From: Roseiarcus sp963835955 | GTDB lineage: Bacteria; Pseudomonadota; Alphaproteobacteria; Rhizobiales; Beijerinckiaceae | Direction: 5' to 3' | Length of the DNA stretch: 64,000 nt | NCBI GenBank assembly: GCA_963835955.1 | Contig: CAWIHZ010000005.1 | Coordinates: forward strand, 1-64,000 | Notes under the pieces: generated by a model | Databases searched by the model: none | What the model was told of the DNA's origin: nothing | What the model saw: only the letters and a program-made list of their open reading frames with translations | Shown: positions 36,875-45,860 of the stretch, one piece after another | Layout: every line of letters starts with the position of its first letter | Position numbering within the stretch: position 1 is the first letter of the stretch | Translations under genes and position numbers: made by a program

Positions 36875-38302
36875 GTGGAACATCCTTTCGTAGCGTCGGC
36901 GCTGCTTGATAGTCGCGCCCTCCTTGCCGGCGGCTTCCATTTCGCCATAGCCGGGACCGTTACAGCCCACGTGTTGTTGACCAAGCGCGATGTGCCGGCG
37001 GCAATCGGATGGATCGGGATAGCATGGCTGGCTCCTGTTCTTGGAGCGCTCCTCTATGTCGGATTCGGCATCAACCGGGTGAAGCGCCGTGCGCGTCGGC
37101 TGAAGGGATCAGCTCGGAATATTGTCCCTCTCTTCACGGGCGACATTTCGTCGGATGATCCGTTTGAGCGCCTGAAGGCCGCCATCGGGAATATCACCGG
37201 CCAGGAGATGACGACAGGCAAAGTGGCCGCAGTCCTCGAATGTGGCGATCAGGCTTACCCACAAATGCTCGCCGCAATCGAGAGCGCCAAATTTCACATT
37301 CGGCTCTCCACCTACATCTTCCGCACCGACGACGTCGGCCTGCAATTTATCGACGCGCTGGCCAGAGCCCGTCGCAGAGGGGTGAGAACCCGCGTTCTGA
37401 TTGATGGTTTTGGCGGCGGATTCGTGCGCTCCTCCGCCTACCGTGAGTTGCGCAGGCAAGGCGTTTCCGTATCCCGCTTCCTGCATTCGACGCTGCCTTG
37501 GAAGATGCCGTTCCTGGATCTGCGATTGCATAAGAAAAGTCTGGTCGTGGATGGGGAGAACGCATTCGTCGGCGGGTTGAACATTGGCGCCGAGAACCTC
37601 ATTGCGAATCGGCCGAAAGCGCCGGTCCGGGACACCCATTTTCAACTCGAGGGGGCGATCGTCCGGCAGATCGAACAAGAGTTCGACGACGACTGGTCAT
37701 TTGCGACCGGCGAAGAGGCGATTGGGTCGGGCTCGTCGCGTCAGGAGCCGGCGATCGGCGGGTCGGCGGCGCGCACGATTGTCGCCGGTCCCGATCAAGA
37801 GTTCGATCAGCTGGTTTTCGTACTATTGTCCGCGATCAACCTGGCTCGACATTCGATCAGGGTCGCCACGCCGTATTTCTTGCCCGACGAGCGACTCGTG
37901 ACAGCGCTCCAGTTGGCCGCTTTGCGCGGCGTGCAAGTGCATATTGTTTTGCCCGCGCACAATAACCATCGCCTGGTCGCCTGGGCCGCCCAGACCCATA
38001 TTTGGCCCATGTTGCAGTCAGGGTGTCATCTCTGGCGCGGTGCGCCGCCGTTCGATCATTCAAAATTAATGACGATTGATGCAAGTTGGAGTCTCATTGG
38101 CAGCGCGAACTGGGACATGCGAAGCCTTCGCCTGAATTTCGAACTGAACGTCGAGATTTACGATACAGATCTAGCCGGGAAGCTCGACGGAATCATCGAC
38201 GCCCGCCGCGTTCAGCCGATCACTTTGGAGGAAATCGACCAGCGCCCGCTCCCAGTGAAGCTGCGGGATGCGGTGGCGAGGCTCTCGATGCCCTATATAT
38301 AA
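36875..38302 (+). CDS. cls: Cardiolipin synthase-like phospholipase D family protein
   Basis: This 475-residue membrane enzyme probably makes cardiolipin from phosphatidylglycerol. Two N-terminal hydrophobic segments (about 13-35 and 42-65, PLDc_N type) anchor it. Both catalytic HKD motifs are present: HKKSLVVDGENAFVGGLN near 212 and HSKLMTIDASWSLIGSANWD near 390, each with the downstream Gly/Asn residues. The start is GTG at 36875, with weak support; the first residues MEHPFVAS are typical in length. An EEP-family hydrolase follows 24 bases later, a pairing often seen with cls, so they are probably co-transcribed. Confidence 0.88.
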   Translation: MEHPFVASALLDSRALLAGGFHFAIAGTVTAHVLLTKRDVPAAIGWIGIAWLAPVLGALLYVGFGINRVKRRARRLKGSARNIVPLFTGDISSDDPFERLKAAIGNITGQEMTTGKVAAVLECGDQAYPQMLAAIESAKFHIRLSTYIFRTDDVGLQFIDALARARRRGVRTRVLIDGFGGGFVRSSAYRELRRQGVSVSRFLHSTLPWKMPFLDLRLHKKSLVVDGENAFVGGLNIGAENLIANRPKAPVRDTHFQLEGAIVRQIEQEFDDDWSFATGEEAIGSGSSRQEPAIGGSAARTIVAGPDQEFDQLVFVLLSAINLARHSIRVATPYFLPDERLVTALQLAALRGVQVHIVLPAHNNHRLVAWAAQTHIWPMLQSGCHLWRGAPPFDHSKLMTIDASWSLIGSANWDMRSLRLNFELNVEIYDTDLAGKLDGIIDARRVQPITLEEIDQRPLPVKLRDAVARLSMPYI

Positions 38303-38326
38303 AAGCCAAGTGAAGTGAGGTGTCCC

Positions 38327-39049
38327 TTGAAGGTCGCATCGTACAATATCCACAAATGCCGGGGCATGGACGGTATTACCCGGCCCGATCGCATAATCGG
38401 GGTGATTCGCGAACTGGGAGCCGACGTCATTGCGCTCCAGGAGGTCGATCGTCGCTTCGGCGGCCGCGGCGGGCTCCTCGATCCGTTGGCCATCGAGCAT
38501 GAGACCGGAATGCGCCTTCTGGTGCAATCGGACGTTTCTCACCGCCACGGCTGGCACGGCAACGCGCTGCTCGTCCGCGGAGAACCGATAGTCTATAGCC
38601 GATCACGCCTCAAGCTGCCGGGACGTGAGCCTCGCGGAGCGATTGTCGCGCAATTGGATCTCGGCGACGGGGAGTTTCGGGTCATCGCCGCCCACCTTGG
38701 TTTGCTTCGTCTTTCAAGAGTGGATCAGGTCAGCGCCCTCCTGACCGCTTTCCGGGATCTGCCTCCGATGCCCACCATCTTGCTCGGAGATTTCAACGAA
38801 TGGCGGCGGCGCGGGCGCTCTGCGCTGCGCGGGCTTGAGCCGACGTTCGGCTACGCGCCGTCAATTCTCAGCTTTCCTTCCCGCCGGCCCATTTTCGCGC
38901 TTGACCGGATTCTCGGTTGGCCAGACGGCCTGATTACGGAGCTTGCAGTCCACGACACCCCGCTAGCGCGGCGATCGTCCGATCATCTTCCCCTGACAGC
39001 CAAAGTGAATTTGATCTCGGCGACGCCAGCGGCGCAAATTGCGGCCTGA
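38327..39049 (+). CDS. Endonuclease/exonuclease/phosphatase (EEP) family hydrolase
   Basis: This 240-residue DNase I-like metal hydrolase has the EEP landmarks VASYNIHKCRG near the N-terminus, ADVIALQEVD near 35 (metal Glu), VIAAHLGL near 120 (His), ILLGDFNEW near 150 (Asp/Asn) and SDHLPLTA near 215 (Asp-His pair). A TTG start at 38327 is preferred, since GTGAGG lies 6 bases upstream and the protein then starts on the first strand; a GTG at 38315 gives 4 more residues. It follows cls in a likely two-gene operon and could hydrolyse a phosphodiester or phospholipid. Substrate unknown. Confidence 0.82.
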   Translation: MKVASYNIHKCRGMDGITRPDRIIGVIRELGADVIALQEVDRRFGGRGGLLDPLAIEHETGMRLLVQSDVSHRHGWHGNALLVRGEPIVYSRSRLKLPGREPRGAIVAQLDLGDGEFRVIAAHLGLLRLSRVDQVSALLTAFRDLPPMPTILLGDFNEWRRRGRSALRGLEPTFGYAPSILSFPSRRPIFALDRILGWPDGLITELAVHDTPLARRSSDHLPLTAKVNLISATPAAQIAA

Positions 39050-39094
39050 AACAGCCTGAAGCCGGCGTTGCGCGAGGGAGGGCTTCGAAAATCA

Positions 39095-39250
39095 GGGGGA
39101 AGCCAGCGAAAGCAAAAGTGGAAGCAAAGGAAAATAAAAGAGAAGCCAGCGAAAGGAAAAGGGAAGAAAACGAAAGCTTTTTCTTTCCGCGAATCGGGAA
39201 TTTTCAAGGGCTTATGCGCGAATCCAAATTAGAATTTCTTCTCGCGCCCC
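39095..39250 (+). repeat. Polypurine intergenic repeat, copy A
   Basis: This stretch begins with a purine-rich tract and ends TTTTCAAGGGCTTATGCGCG...AATCC. It matches 47566-47722 over about 155 bases without an insertion or deletion in the central 115 bases. Both copies are on the plus strand and lie just downstream of plus-strand genes. A 45-codon frame is open in both, but differences include as many replacement as silent changes, so a non-coding element is favoured. Confidence 0.7.
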
Positions 39251-39281
39251 TGGCGCCCCCTTGACCTCCCTCCTCCGTCTT

Positions 39282-39382
39282 TTCGTCCTCCCGAGGCCTC
39301 CGACCCGTTCTTTTAAGTCGCCGCTAGGGGGCTGGCGCCATGTGGCGCCGATTCGTCGACCGCGCGGCCCTCGCGAGCCCTA
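39282..39382 (-). repeat. Dispersed intergenic repeat, copy 2 of 2
   Basis: On the minus strand this reproduces the two blocks found at 24-43 and 89-130: GCGGTCGACGAATCGGCGCC, then the block containing GGCGCCAGCCCC and TTAAAAGAACGGGTCGG. Here they are adjacent, without the 45-base insert of copy 1. The remaining intergenic DNA (39383-39604) has no gene. Confidence 0.65.
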
Positions 39383-39604
39383 TGAGCTGAGCTTAAGCCC
39401 CCGGATCACCCCTTAAAACTTAAAAGACGGGAACTGACGACCGGGAGCCGGACTGGGCTTTTTTTTAAGACGTCCCGGCATGGGCGTCCGCTCGGAACCG
39501 ATTCCGGTCTCGAATCCGAGCAAACGAGGCGCCAGCCCCGAACCATGCCGATTGCTTAAGAACTTATGCCCCTCGCCGTTTTGAAGTGTGTCAACTCGCC
39601 CGCA

Positions 39605-39949
39605 TGAAAGCTAAAAGCGGCCGCCGCCCTCGGCGCGACAGGCGCGCCTCGATCCAGCGACGAGGAAAACCATAACACGCTTTCTGGTTTTCTCAAAGAA
39701 CTTTTCGAGAAAAACAAAAGGGCGGCGCGCCAACCGCCCAAGCCGCCGCTCGCTCTGCCCGGATCGTTCGCGATCACGGCCAAACAGGGCGCCGACACGA
39801 TCATCCATCTCGCCGCCTCCCCGGAGGTCGAGGGCGCAACCGGCGCCTAGTTCGTCAAGCGCAAGATCGCAAAGCCTTCCGCCGCCGCGTGCGACGAGTT
39901 GGCGGCTAAGCGGCTGTGGGAGGCGAGCGAAAAGCTCGCGCGAATGTGA
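39605..39949 (+). pseudogene. C-terminal fossil of a short-chain dehydrogenase
   Basis: The frame ending at TGA 39947-39949 reads SFAITAKQGADTIIHLAASP, EVEGATGA, stop, FVKRKIAKPSAAACDELAAK, RLWEASEKLA. This is the C-terminal third of retinol-dehydrogenase-like SDRs, where a Tyr is expected at the position now occupied by TAG (39848-39850). Upstream (39605-39754) the frame is open but no longer SDR-like, and the Rossmann fold and catalytic site are gone. It is a genuine gene relic, not a functional gene. Bases 39950-40025 hold nothing. Confidence 0.7.
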
Positions 39950-40025
39950 CGTTATCAGTTCAACCTCTTCGCGACCCCCCGCAACCGGCGTCGGACAAGC
40001 TTCCCGGTCGCGATCCGCGCGCTTG

Positions 40026-40871
40026 CTACTTCGACGACACGCTCCGCAAGGTCCAAAAGTCGGTCGCGAGGTCCGGATTGATCAGATATTCGTAGGGCAT
40101 CAAAAAATAGCCCGCGATGCCCCATTTGGGCCCCCAGGAGTTGCGGACGATGAAGCGGCGCTGCTTGTCGTCATAGCCGACCGCCATGACGCAATGACCG
40201 CCGAGCACCTGCTCGCCCGGCGCCGGCATCGGGACGATTCCCGTTTTGGCGACTTTGGCGCTTTCGAAGCTTTCGTAGACCGTGAAGCCGAAGACGAACG
40301 GGTAACCGTCGGCCAGGCAACCCTGCATATTCGTCAGATTGTGCGTTACCCGGGAATACGACGTCACAACGTCCTTCAGCGCGTCCCGGTAGGCATTGGT
40401 CGGCGGCTTTTCGGTGAACTTGGAAATGTCATAGGGCCAATCGGTCTCCGGCGGCGCGCCAAGCTTGGCGACGGACTTCACCCCGTCGCGAATCTGCGCG
40501 CCCGAGTCCTGGCTGACGGAGCCCTCGATGACGCGCTCGTTGTAATAGATGAACAGGCGTGAAGGTGTGAATTCCTTGACGCCCTGCTTGCGCTGATCGA
40601 ATTCGATCGCCGCTCCGATCCCATTGGCGGTGCAACTTCCGAGCTGACCCTGATCGTATACAGGCGGGCATTTGGGGCGCAGGTCGACCGACGGAGGCAG
40701 TCCGCGCTTCAGGCTCATCAGCGGCGCAGCGTAGAGATGGTCGCGCGTGTCAGGCAAATCGCGCACCCAACCATAGCCGCCGTGGCTGGAGGGTCTTCTA
40801 ACCGCCAACACAGCGAGCGGATCGTGCCCGCTACCAGGCCGATGCCCCTTGGCTTTCGATTTCTCCGCCAT
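40026..40871 (-). CDS. Papain-like C1A cysteine peptidase, cytosolic
   Basis: This 281-residue papain-fold peptidase has catalytic Cys80 in QGQLGSCTANG with the oxyanion Gln just before it. His follows in GGHCVMAVGYD near 224 and Asn in VRNSWGPKWGIAGYF near 245. The complete triad suggests activity. There is no signal peptide and only a short basic N-terminal segment (about 60 residues) rather than a full inhibitory prodomain, so it is probably cytoplasmic and not made as a classic zymogen. GGGAGGACGACG precedes the ATG. A broken small gene ends 15 bases upstream. The physiological substrate is unknown. Confidence 0.88.
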   Translation of the reverse strand: MAEKSKAKGHRPGSGHDPLAVLAVRRPSSHGGYGWVRDLPDTRDHLYAAPLMSLKRGLPPSVDLRPKCPPVYDQGQLGSCTANGIGAAIEFDQRKQGVKEFTPSRLFIYYNERVIEGSVSQDSGAQIRDGVKSVAKLGAPPETDWPYDISKFTEKPPTNAYRDALKDVVTSYSRVTHNLTNMQGCLADGYPFVFGFTVYESFESAKVAKTGIVPMPAPGEQVLGGHCVMAVGYDDKQRRFIVRNSWGPKWGIAGYFLMPYEYLINPDLATDFWTLRSVSSK

Positions 40872-40886
40872 CGTCGTCCTCCCTGC

Positions 40887-41221
40887 TCAAGTGCCACAAG
40901 CGGCGCTTGCCGCCGCACAAACGGCGATCAGACCCACAGCCGCGGCCCCGATATCGTTATTGGGCTCGCACGGCCCAAGGCGTTCGGCGTTATGGATCGA
41001 GTTCCAGCCGCCCCGCAGCCGTTCGGCCGTGACGGGGTCTTCGACGGACGTCGCACGATCCTCAAATGCGTCGCAACAAGACCATCATCGAGAACGAGAC
41101 CCGCCTCGAAGGCGCGTCGCCCAGGAAATTTTGCAAGGTAGTCAAGGACCGGGCCTCCGACCTCCAAATGTCTGGACGTCGCCATCTTACCTGAACTGTC
41201 GACGACTTTCGATATCGTCAT
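40887..41221 (-). pseudogene. Unidentified small gene, apparently frameshifted, upstream of the peptidase
   Basis: From an ATG at 41221 one frame reads a plausible protein for about 55 codons (MTISKVVDSSGKMATSRHLE, later GLVLDDGLVATHLRIV). It then turns into GC-rich nonsense, while another frame takes over near 41055 with DPVTAERLRGGWNSIHNAER, LGPCEPNNDIGAAAVGLIAV and a stop at 40887. Joined, they would make a protein of about 111 residues ending 15 bases before the C1A peptidase, like a partner gene. I do not recognise the family. The frameshift is inferred from composition and operon spacing only. Confidence 0.4.
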
Positions 41222-41783
41222 AAGGCGACCTTACGTTGTTTCAAGTCAATTTGAGAGAAGTCAGGTTTGAAACAATACGGTCCTGCGAAACTAATTATTC
41301 AAACAAGGCGTATAAAAGGCACCAGATATACTCCATATCACGACATGGGCCCCGTCGCAAGCCGTCAATGTCCAAATGGAGGGCGCTCGACCGATAGAAC
41401 ACTTCGACGAATCCGAGAATGCCGCGCGGGGTAGCGACGCGCAATCGCCAAATGAGGGGCGGGACGATGTCGCGAGCGGTTTTCAGAGCGCGAGTCTCGA
41501 CCGAAACTTGCGGCTTAAGGCGCTGCGGCCGGTTGCCGACGGCGTCAGCGACAGCAGCGCGTTTCTACAGTTGCCCGACGCCCGCTTACGGGCCTTTCCG
41601 TGACGCCGAACCTTGCCAAACCGGCCGAGAAATTTGTCGATTCCGGAGGGTTAGCTTCGCGACGAACGCGTACGCCGCAGCGCTGTGGACACCCATCGGT
41701 AGGCCGCCGGCGATGTTCCCGGCCTCGGGCGCGTTGATCCATTCTGCGCGGCCCTCAAAGAGGCCCGAGCGCGCGATCGCCGA
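41222..41783. other. Gene-poor intergenic region with AT-rich promoter-like segment
   Basis: The part 41230-41345 is the most AT-rich stretch in the neighbourhood and contains TATAAAA on the plus strand (41320-41326). It should hold the promoter of the leftward peptidase genes. From 41346 to 41783 the plus strand is open in two frames without homology-like content; I see no gene there. Confidence 0.35.
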
Positions 41784-42137
41784 TCATCGCCTCGCCTTCC
41801 CCTTAGGCTTCGACGCGCCGCGCCGCCACGCCATTTCCAGCGCGGCGCGCAACTCCGGTTCGCTGAGCGCGGCGAGGGTCACGCGCGTCCAGCCCTGTCG
41901 GCCCCAGGCGTTGTCAATCGGGGCGAAGGCGTCCGGCGCGACCGCGCATTTGAGAGCCTGTTCGTCGGGCGCGAATTTGAAGTTTGCGCTCAATGCGTCG
42001 GGGGCGAGCGTCGCGAACGTGACTCGAGCCTTAGAGGCGCATCGAACGAAGTGCTTATATTCCGCGACGCCCGCGCGCGACAGGGCGATCCGGCGGAAAT
42101 CGGCGGCGTTGGTCATTGACGGCGTCACAAACAGCAT
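41784..42137 (-). CDS. MmcQ/YjbR family protein
   Basis: This 117-residue cytosolic protein has the YjbR fold. Family features are an N-terminal helix with the RRIALSRAGVAE segment, the strand ASKARVTFATL, and the C-terminal DNAWGRQGWTRVTLAALSEPELRAALEMAWRR. GAGGGAAATT lies directly before the ATG at 42137, which fixes the start. The C-terminus is basic (KPKGKARR). The family is often called DNA-binding because of its cyclic fold, but its role is not well established. It is monocistronic here. Confidence 0.82.
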   Translation of the reverse strand: MLFVTPSMTNAADFRRIALSRAGVAEYKHFVRCASKARVTFATLAPDALSANFKFAPDEQALKCAVAPDAFAPIDNAWGRQGWTRVTLAALSEPELRAALEMAWRRGASKPKGKARR

Positions 42138-42345
42138 AATTTCCCTCGGCGCCGGGCCCGCGTGCCGGGCGCCTGATCTGCTGAGTCTTTATGCGCCAAA
42201 CGTCAAGCCTCGCTGGAGCCTTGTGCCGGTCATTTTAGTGGTCGCGATCACGCCTCCGGCCGCCTGGCGCATTGATCTTCTGACTTAAAACTGGTCGATG
42301 CACGGATCGCCGAAAACCTCGTAAATAACAGCCATCCATTAGGCG

Positions 42346-43209
42346 CTAGAGCGCAGGATTCCACCAATCCCGGGGAAAAGTCCGGACCGCAAGCATACGG
42401 TTTTGCCTCTGTTGGTTACTCCGCCCGGCGAAATGTTTTCGCGGGACTGCTCCGAATTTCCGAAACACTGTCGCCGACAGCAGAGCAACCAACGATTTCG
42501 TCCGACCCGAAAACGTCTGCGCAGCGCGTCCGACGCAGCGCGAGCATCCAGCCTCTGGATGCCGAGTTGATTTTTCAGGACTACGGATCGGCCTCAACGT
42601 CCTCGGTGACATCGCGAGCTTTGAGACACGAGCGTTTGGGCGCGAATCCCCCTTTGAAGTGTTATTATGATCATTCGCTTTGATTGATCGGTCTGCGATA
42701 TACAGAGGATCCTCAACGGGAACGCTGTAGTTAATGTTGCTTCTCATCGTTGGCGGGATCTCGAAGTATCCGGAATAATTCGAAGCCTGAGCAAATCGAA
42801 TACGGACATCGTCGTTTTCGGCGGCGTCACTCGGCAGAAAATACGCGCCGTTAGATTGTTCCCGCCGCCGGAAGGCTTCCAATTTTGGAGCGGCGTCGCC
42901 GATGGTCGGCGCCATGTTCAGCGAGTCGCTGTAAGGATCGCTCAAGGGGTAATTGACGGATTGGGATGACGCATACTGCGCGCTCATGTCCGCAATACGC
43001 GTGACTGCATGAGAATCGCCAGCTGGCGCCGAATTGGGGACGGCGAAGAGGTCCGAACCGCCAGCTCCGGAGGTTGCGGCGGCGCCGTAGCTCGGGCCGT
43101 CGGGAACCGCCGGGATGGTCGAGAAGTCGGTCAAAAGGCCGGCGAATGCGACAGCCAAGCCCGACAGACCGGCTACTGCGAAAGCCGCACCCAAAAGCTT
43201 GCCTGACAC
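42346..43209 (-). CDS. Hypothetical exported or membrane-anchored protein
   Basis: This is a 287-residue protein of no known family. The start is a GTG at 43209 with GGGAGGG 5 bases upstream; the frame is open back to 43407 but that part looks untranslated. An N-terminal hydrophobic segment (GAAFAVAGLSGLAVAFAGLL, about 6-25) is a signal peptide or anchor. The next 150 residues are rich in Ser, Pro, Asp, Tyr and Asn (for example YPLSDPYSDSLNMAP and NYSGYFEIPPTMRSNINYS), suggesting an extended periplasmic region. The last about 100 residues are basic and unlike the rest, so the true end may have been lost by mutation. Confidence 0.5.
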   Translation of the reverse strand: MSGKLLGAAFAVAGLSGLAVAFAGLLTDFSTIPAVPDGPSYGAAATSGAGGSDLFAVPNSAPAGDSHAVTRIADMSAQYASSQSVNYPLSDPYSDSLNMAPTIGDAAPKLEAFRRREQSNGAYFLPSDAAENDDVRIRFAQASNYSGYFEIPPTMRSNINYSVPVEDPLYIADRSIKANDHNNTSKGDSRPNARVSKLAMSPRTLRPIRSPEKSTRHPEAGCSRCVGRAAQTFSGRTKSLVALLSATVFRKFGAVPRKHFAGRSNQQRQNRMLAVRTFPRDWWNPAL

Positions 43210-43467
43210 TTGTCCCTCCCGCGTTCGCGCCAAGCGTCGAGTCCTGGCGTAGGGACCATTCCAAAAGCGGAGGGTCAGTCCGCGACCATACCCAATGTCA
43301 GCCGACAATCCCCAATAAGCGCCGACCCCATCGAATATCTGCAACGATTTTGAGTTCCTGGCAAGACCCTTCAATATTGCGCCATCGGCGACGTGACAGT
43401 TGTCCACGCTTCGTGGGCGCGTAAGTTGTCCACAATATTCGCCTCCTGTTGTGGATCAGGCCCTTGA

Positions 43468-43620
43468 GAAGGATGTTCGCGGCTCGACGGCGCATTGGCG
43501 ACAGTCGGAGCCGCCGAATTGACGGTCATCGGCAATCGACTGGCGCAGTTGGCGGGCGAAGCTCCGGAACCGGACAATGTCGTCATTCATCCAAAGGCGG
43601 ATTTTGGGGCGGCTTCATAG
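43468..43620 (+). pseudogene. Possible C-terminal gene relic
   Basis: A plus-strand frame of 50 codons without a start ends at TAG 43618 and reads like a real protein tail (GAAELTVIGNRLAQLAGEAP then EPDNVVIHPKADFGAAS). An in-frame TGA lies just before it at 43465. I do not recognise the family. The remainder of 43210-43634 is non-coding. Confidence 0.3.
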
Positions 43621-43634
43621 TGCTGCGTGGCGGT

Positions 43635-44615
43635 CTATCCGCCTTTGCCCCATGCCCCACGCCACGGCGTCTCAGGCACGGGATTGAGCGGCGGCTTGCG
43701 TTCGGACCAGGCGACAAGGTTGGCGACCACGCTATCGGCCATGGCGCGCCGGGTTCGGATCGAGGCGGAGCCGACATGGGGCAGCAGCACGGCGTTGTCG
43801 AGGGCTATGAGATCGTCCGGCACATGCGGCTCGTTCTCGAACACGTCGAGGCCGGCGGCGAGAATCCTTCCGGCGCGCAGCGCCTCGATCAGCGCCGGTT
43901 CATCGACCAGCGAGCCGCGCGAGATATTGATGAGGACCCCGTCCGGGCCGAGCGCGTCCAGCACTTCGGCGGAGACGATATGACGCGTCGCCGGGCCGCC
44001 GGGCGCGGCGACCATGAGAACGTCGCAGGCCTTCGCCATCGCGGCTAGCGAAGGATAATACCGATAGGGAACGCTGCCCTGGGCTTTCCGGCCGTGATAG
44101 ACGACCTCCAGCCCGAAGGCCAACGCTCGGGTAGCAATCGCCTTGCCGATGCGGCCGAGGCCCAGAATTCCCAACATGCGGCCGCGCAGCGAGGCGGTTA
44201 GCGGGAAGTCGCCCTTCGGCCATGCGCCTGCGCGCAAATGGCGTTCGGCCTGCGGCAGCCGGCGCACCGCCGCGATCATCAGGCCAATTGCCGTATCTGC
44301 AACTTCATCGTCGAGCACCCCCGGCGTGTGGGTGACGATTACGCCGCGCCGCGCCGCGGTTCGTGCGTCGACATGGTCGTAGCCGACGCCCAGACTGGCG
44401 ATGATTTCCAGATTGGGCAGCCGGCGCATGAAGGCTTCGTCGAATGGCGCGTGCGCCCCGCCGAGCGCGACCGCCCGGATGCGCGGCCCCCGCGCTGCGA
44501 GCCAGGCGTCGCGATCGGGCTCGAGCCAAAGGCGATGAAGCGGCAGCCGCTCGGCGATGAGGTCGCCGACTATGCCCATGCCCTCGTCCGGCATCAGAAC
44601 ATCAAGGGACTTCAC
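43635..44615 (-). CDS. D-2-hydroxyacid dehydrogenase (glyoxylate/hydroxypyruvate reductase-like)
   Basis: This 326-residue NAD(P)H-dependent reductase has the dinucleotide motif GILGLGRIGKAIA near 150, the catalytic Arg in NISRGSLVDEPAL near 235, the Glu in NEPHVP near 263 and the His in LLPHVGSAS near 283. It reduces 2-oxo acids such as glyoxylate or hydroxypyruvate in the cytoplasm. A GTG start at 44615 is chosen because GGAAGGAG lies 10 bases upstream; the ATG at 44663 would leave only 15 bases to the divergent recF start. It is distinct from the paralogue at 1641-2594. Confidence 0.85.
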   Translation of the reverse strand: MKSLDVLMPDEGMGIVGDLIAERLPLHRLWLEPDRDAWLAARGPRIRAVALGGAHAPFDEAFMRRLPNLEIIASLGVGYDHVDARTAARRGVIVTHTPGVLDDEVADTAIGLMIAAVRRLPQAERHLRAGAWPKGDFPLTASLRGRMLGILGLGRIGKAIATRALAFGLEVVYHGRKAQGSVPYRYYPSLAAMAKACDVLMVAAPGGPATRHIVSAEVLDALGPDGVLINISRGSLVDEPALIEALRAGRILAAGLDVFENEPHVPDDLIALDNAVLLPHVGSASIRTRRAMADSVVANLVAWSERKPPLNPVPETPWRGAWGKGG

Positions 44616-44678
44616 GCTGGCTACGCTCCTTCCGTCGGCGCCTTTCGCCGCCGCGCCGGACATGCCACATGCGGCGCC

Positions 44679-45851
44679 ATGGCGAGTTTCGACGGCAATG
44701 GCGATGCGCGACGGCGCCCTCTGGTCCGGCGCATCATGCTGCGGGATTTCCGCTCCTACGCTACGCTCGATCTCGCCATCGACGGCCGATTGATCGTCCT
44801 ATGCGGCGAGAACGGCGCCGGCAAGACCAATCTCCTCGAGGCGCTGTCGCTGCTGTCTCCGGGGCGCGGGCTGCGCCGGGCGGAACTCGCCGAATGCGCG
44901 CGCCACGGCGGCGCCGGTGGTTTCGCGCTGTCGGTCGAAGTCGAGGAGGACGGCGCGGCCCGTCAGCTCGGCTCCGCCTGGGCCCCTGGGACAAGCGGGG
45001 AGGGCGCAGAGCGGCGCCATCGAATCGATCGGACGCCGGTCGCGTCTTCGCGATCGTTCTGCGACTGGCTGCGCATCGTCTGGCTGACCCCCCCGATGGA
45101 CAGTCTGTTCGCGGGACCGGCGAGCGAGCGGCGCCGGTTTCTCGACCGCTTCGTGCTGGCGATCGACCCCGGCCATGGCGCGCGGGTCGGGCGGTTTGAA
45201 CGCGCCTTGCGCGGACGCAACCGGCTTCTGGAAGAGGGCGGGCGCAATCCGTCGTGGCTGGACGCGATCGAGCGCGAGGCGGCGGAGCTCGGCGTCGCGG
45301 TCGCAGCGGCCCGCCTCGAATGCGTGACCCGCCTTCAGGCGCTCATCGCCGACGAGCGCGACGACGCCTCGCCTTTTCCTTATGCGAAGCTCGCGCTGCG
45401 GGGCGAAGTCCAGGAGCTGGCGTCGAGCCGTCCGGCGCTGGAGGCGGAGGATCGCTATCGCGCGATTCTGCGCGACAATCGGCGCCGGGACGCCGCCGCC
45501 GGGCGCACGCTGGTCGGGCCCCATGTCGGCGATCTCGACGTCTGGCACGGACCGAAAGACGCTCCCGCGGCGAGCGCCTCGACCGGCGAGCAAAAGGCGC
45601 TTCTCGCCGGCCTGGTGCTGGCTCACGCGCGCCTGGTCGCCGACATGTCGGGGATCGTCCCGCTGGCGCTCCTCGACGAAATCGCGGCGCATTTCGATCC
45701 CTTGCGCCGGGCGGCGCTGTTCGATGCGCTCGAACGCATCGGCGGACAGGCCTTCCTCACTGGCGCCGACTGGGCCGCCTTCGCCGGACTCGAAGGCCGG
45801 GCGAGGATGTTCGAGGTCTCGGCGGAGAAGGGAGTCGCCCGGAGGCGTTAG
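44679..45851 (+). CDS. recF: DNA replication and repair protein RecF
   Basis: This 390-residue SMC-like ATPase loads RecA at gaps and stalled forks. Walker A is GENGAGKTNLLEAL near residue 40. The RecF-specific segment WLTPPMDSLFAGPASERRRF, followed by LDRFVLAI, lies near 150. The ABC signature STGEQKALLAGLVLAHA is near 305 and Walker B PLALLDEIAAHFD near 330. The length fits alphaproteobacterial RecF. The ATG at 44679 is used; upstream in-frame codons overlap the neighbouring gene. It is not next to dnaA or dnaN here. Confidence 0.93.
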   Translation: MASFDGNGDARRRPLVRRIMLRDFRSYATLDLAIDGRLIVLCGENGAGKTNLLEALSLLSPGRGLRRAELAECARHGGAGGFALSVEVEEDGAARQLGSAWAPGTSGEGAERRHRIDRTPVASSRSFCDWLRIVWLTPPMDSLFAGPASERRRFLDRFVLAIDPGHGARVGRFERALRGRNRLLEEGGRNPSWLDAIEREAAELGVAVAAARLECVTRLQALIADERDDASPFPYAKLALRGEVQELASSRPALEAEDRYRAILRDNRRRDAAAGRTLVGPHVGDLDVWHGPKDAPAASASTGEQKALLAGLVLAHARLVADMSGIVPLALLDEIAAHFDPLRRAALFDALERIGGQAFLTGADWAAFAGLEGRARMFEVSAEKGVARRR

Positions 45852-45860
45852 GCAGGGCGC

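Noticed and set aside
41419..42288. 289-codon plus-strand frame
   Set aside because: Covers the antisense of the YjbR gene, no domain-like segments and no ribosome site.
43371..43586. 71-codon minus-strand frame overlapping the upstream part of the exported hypothetical gene
   Set aside because: No ribosome site and no features; the downstream GTG at 43209 with a strong site explains the locus better.
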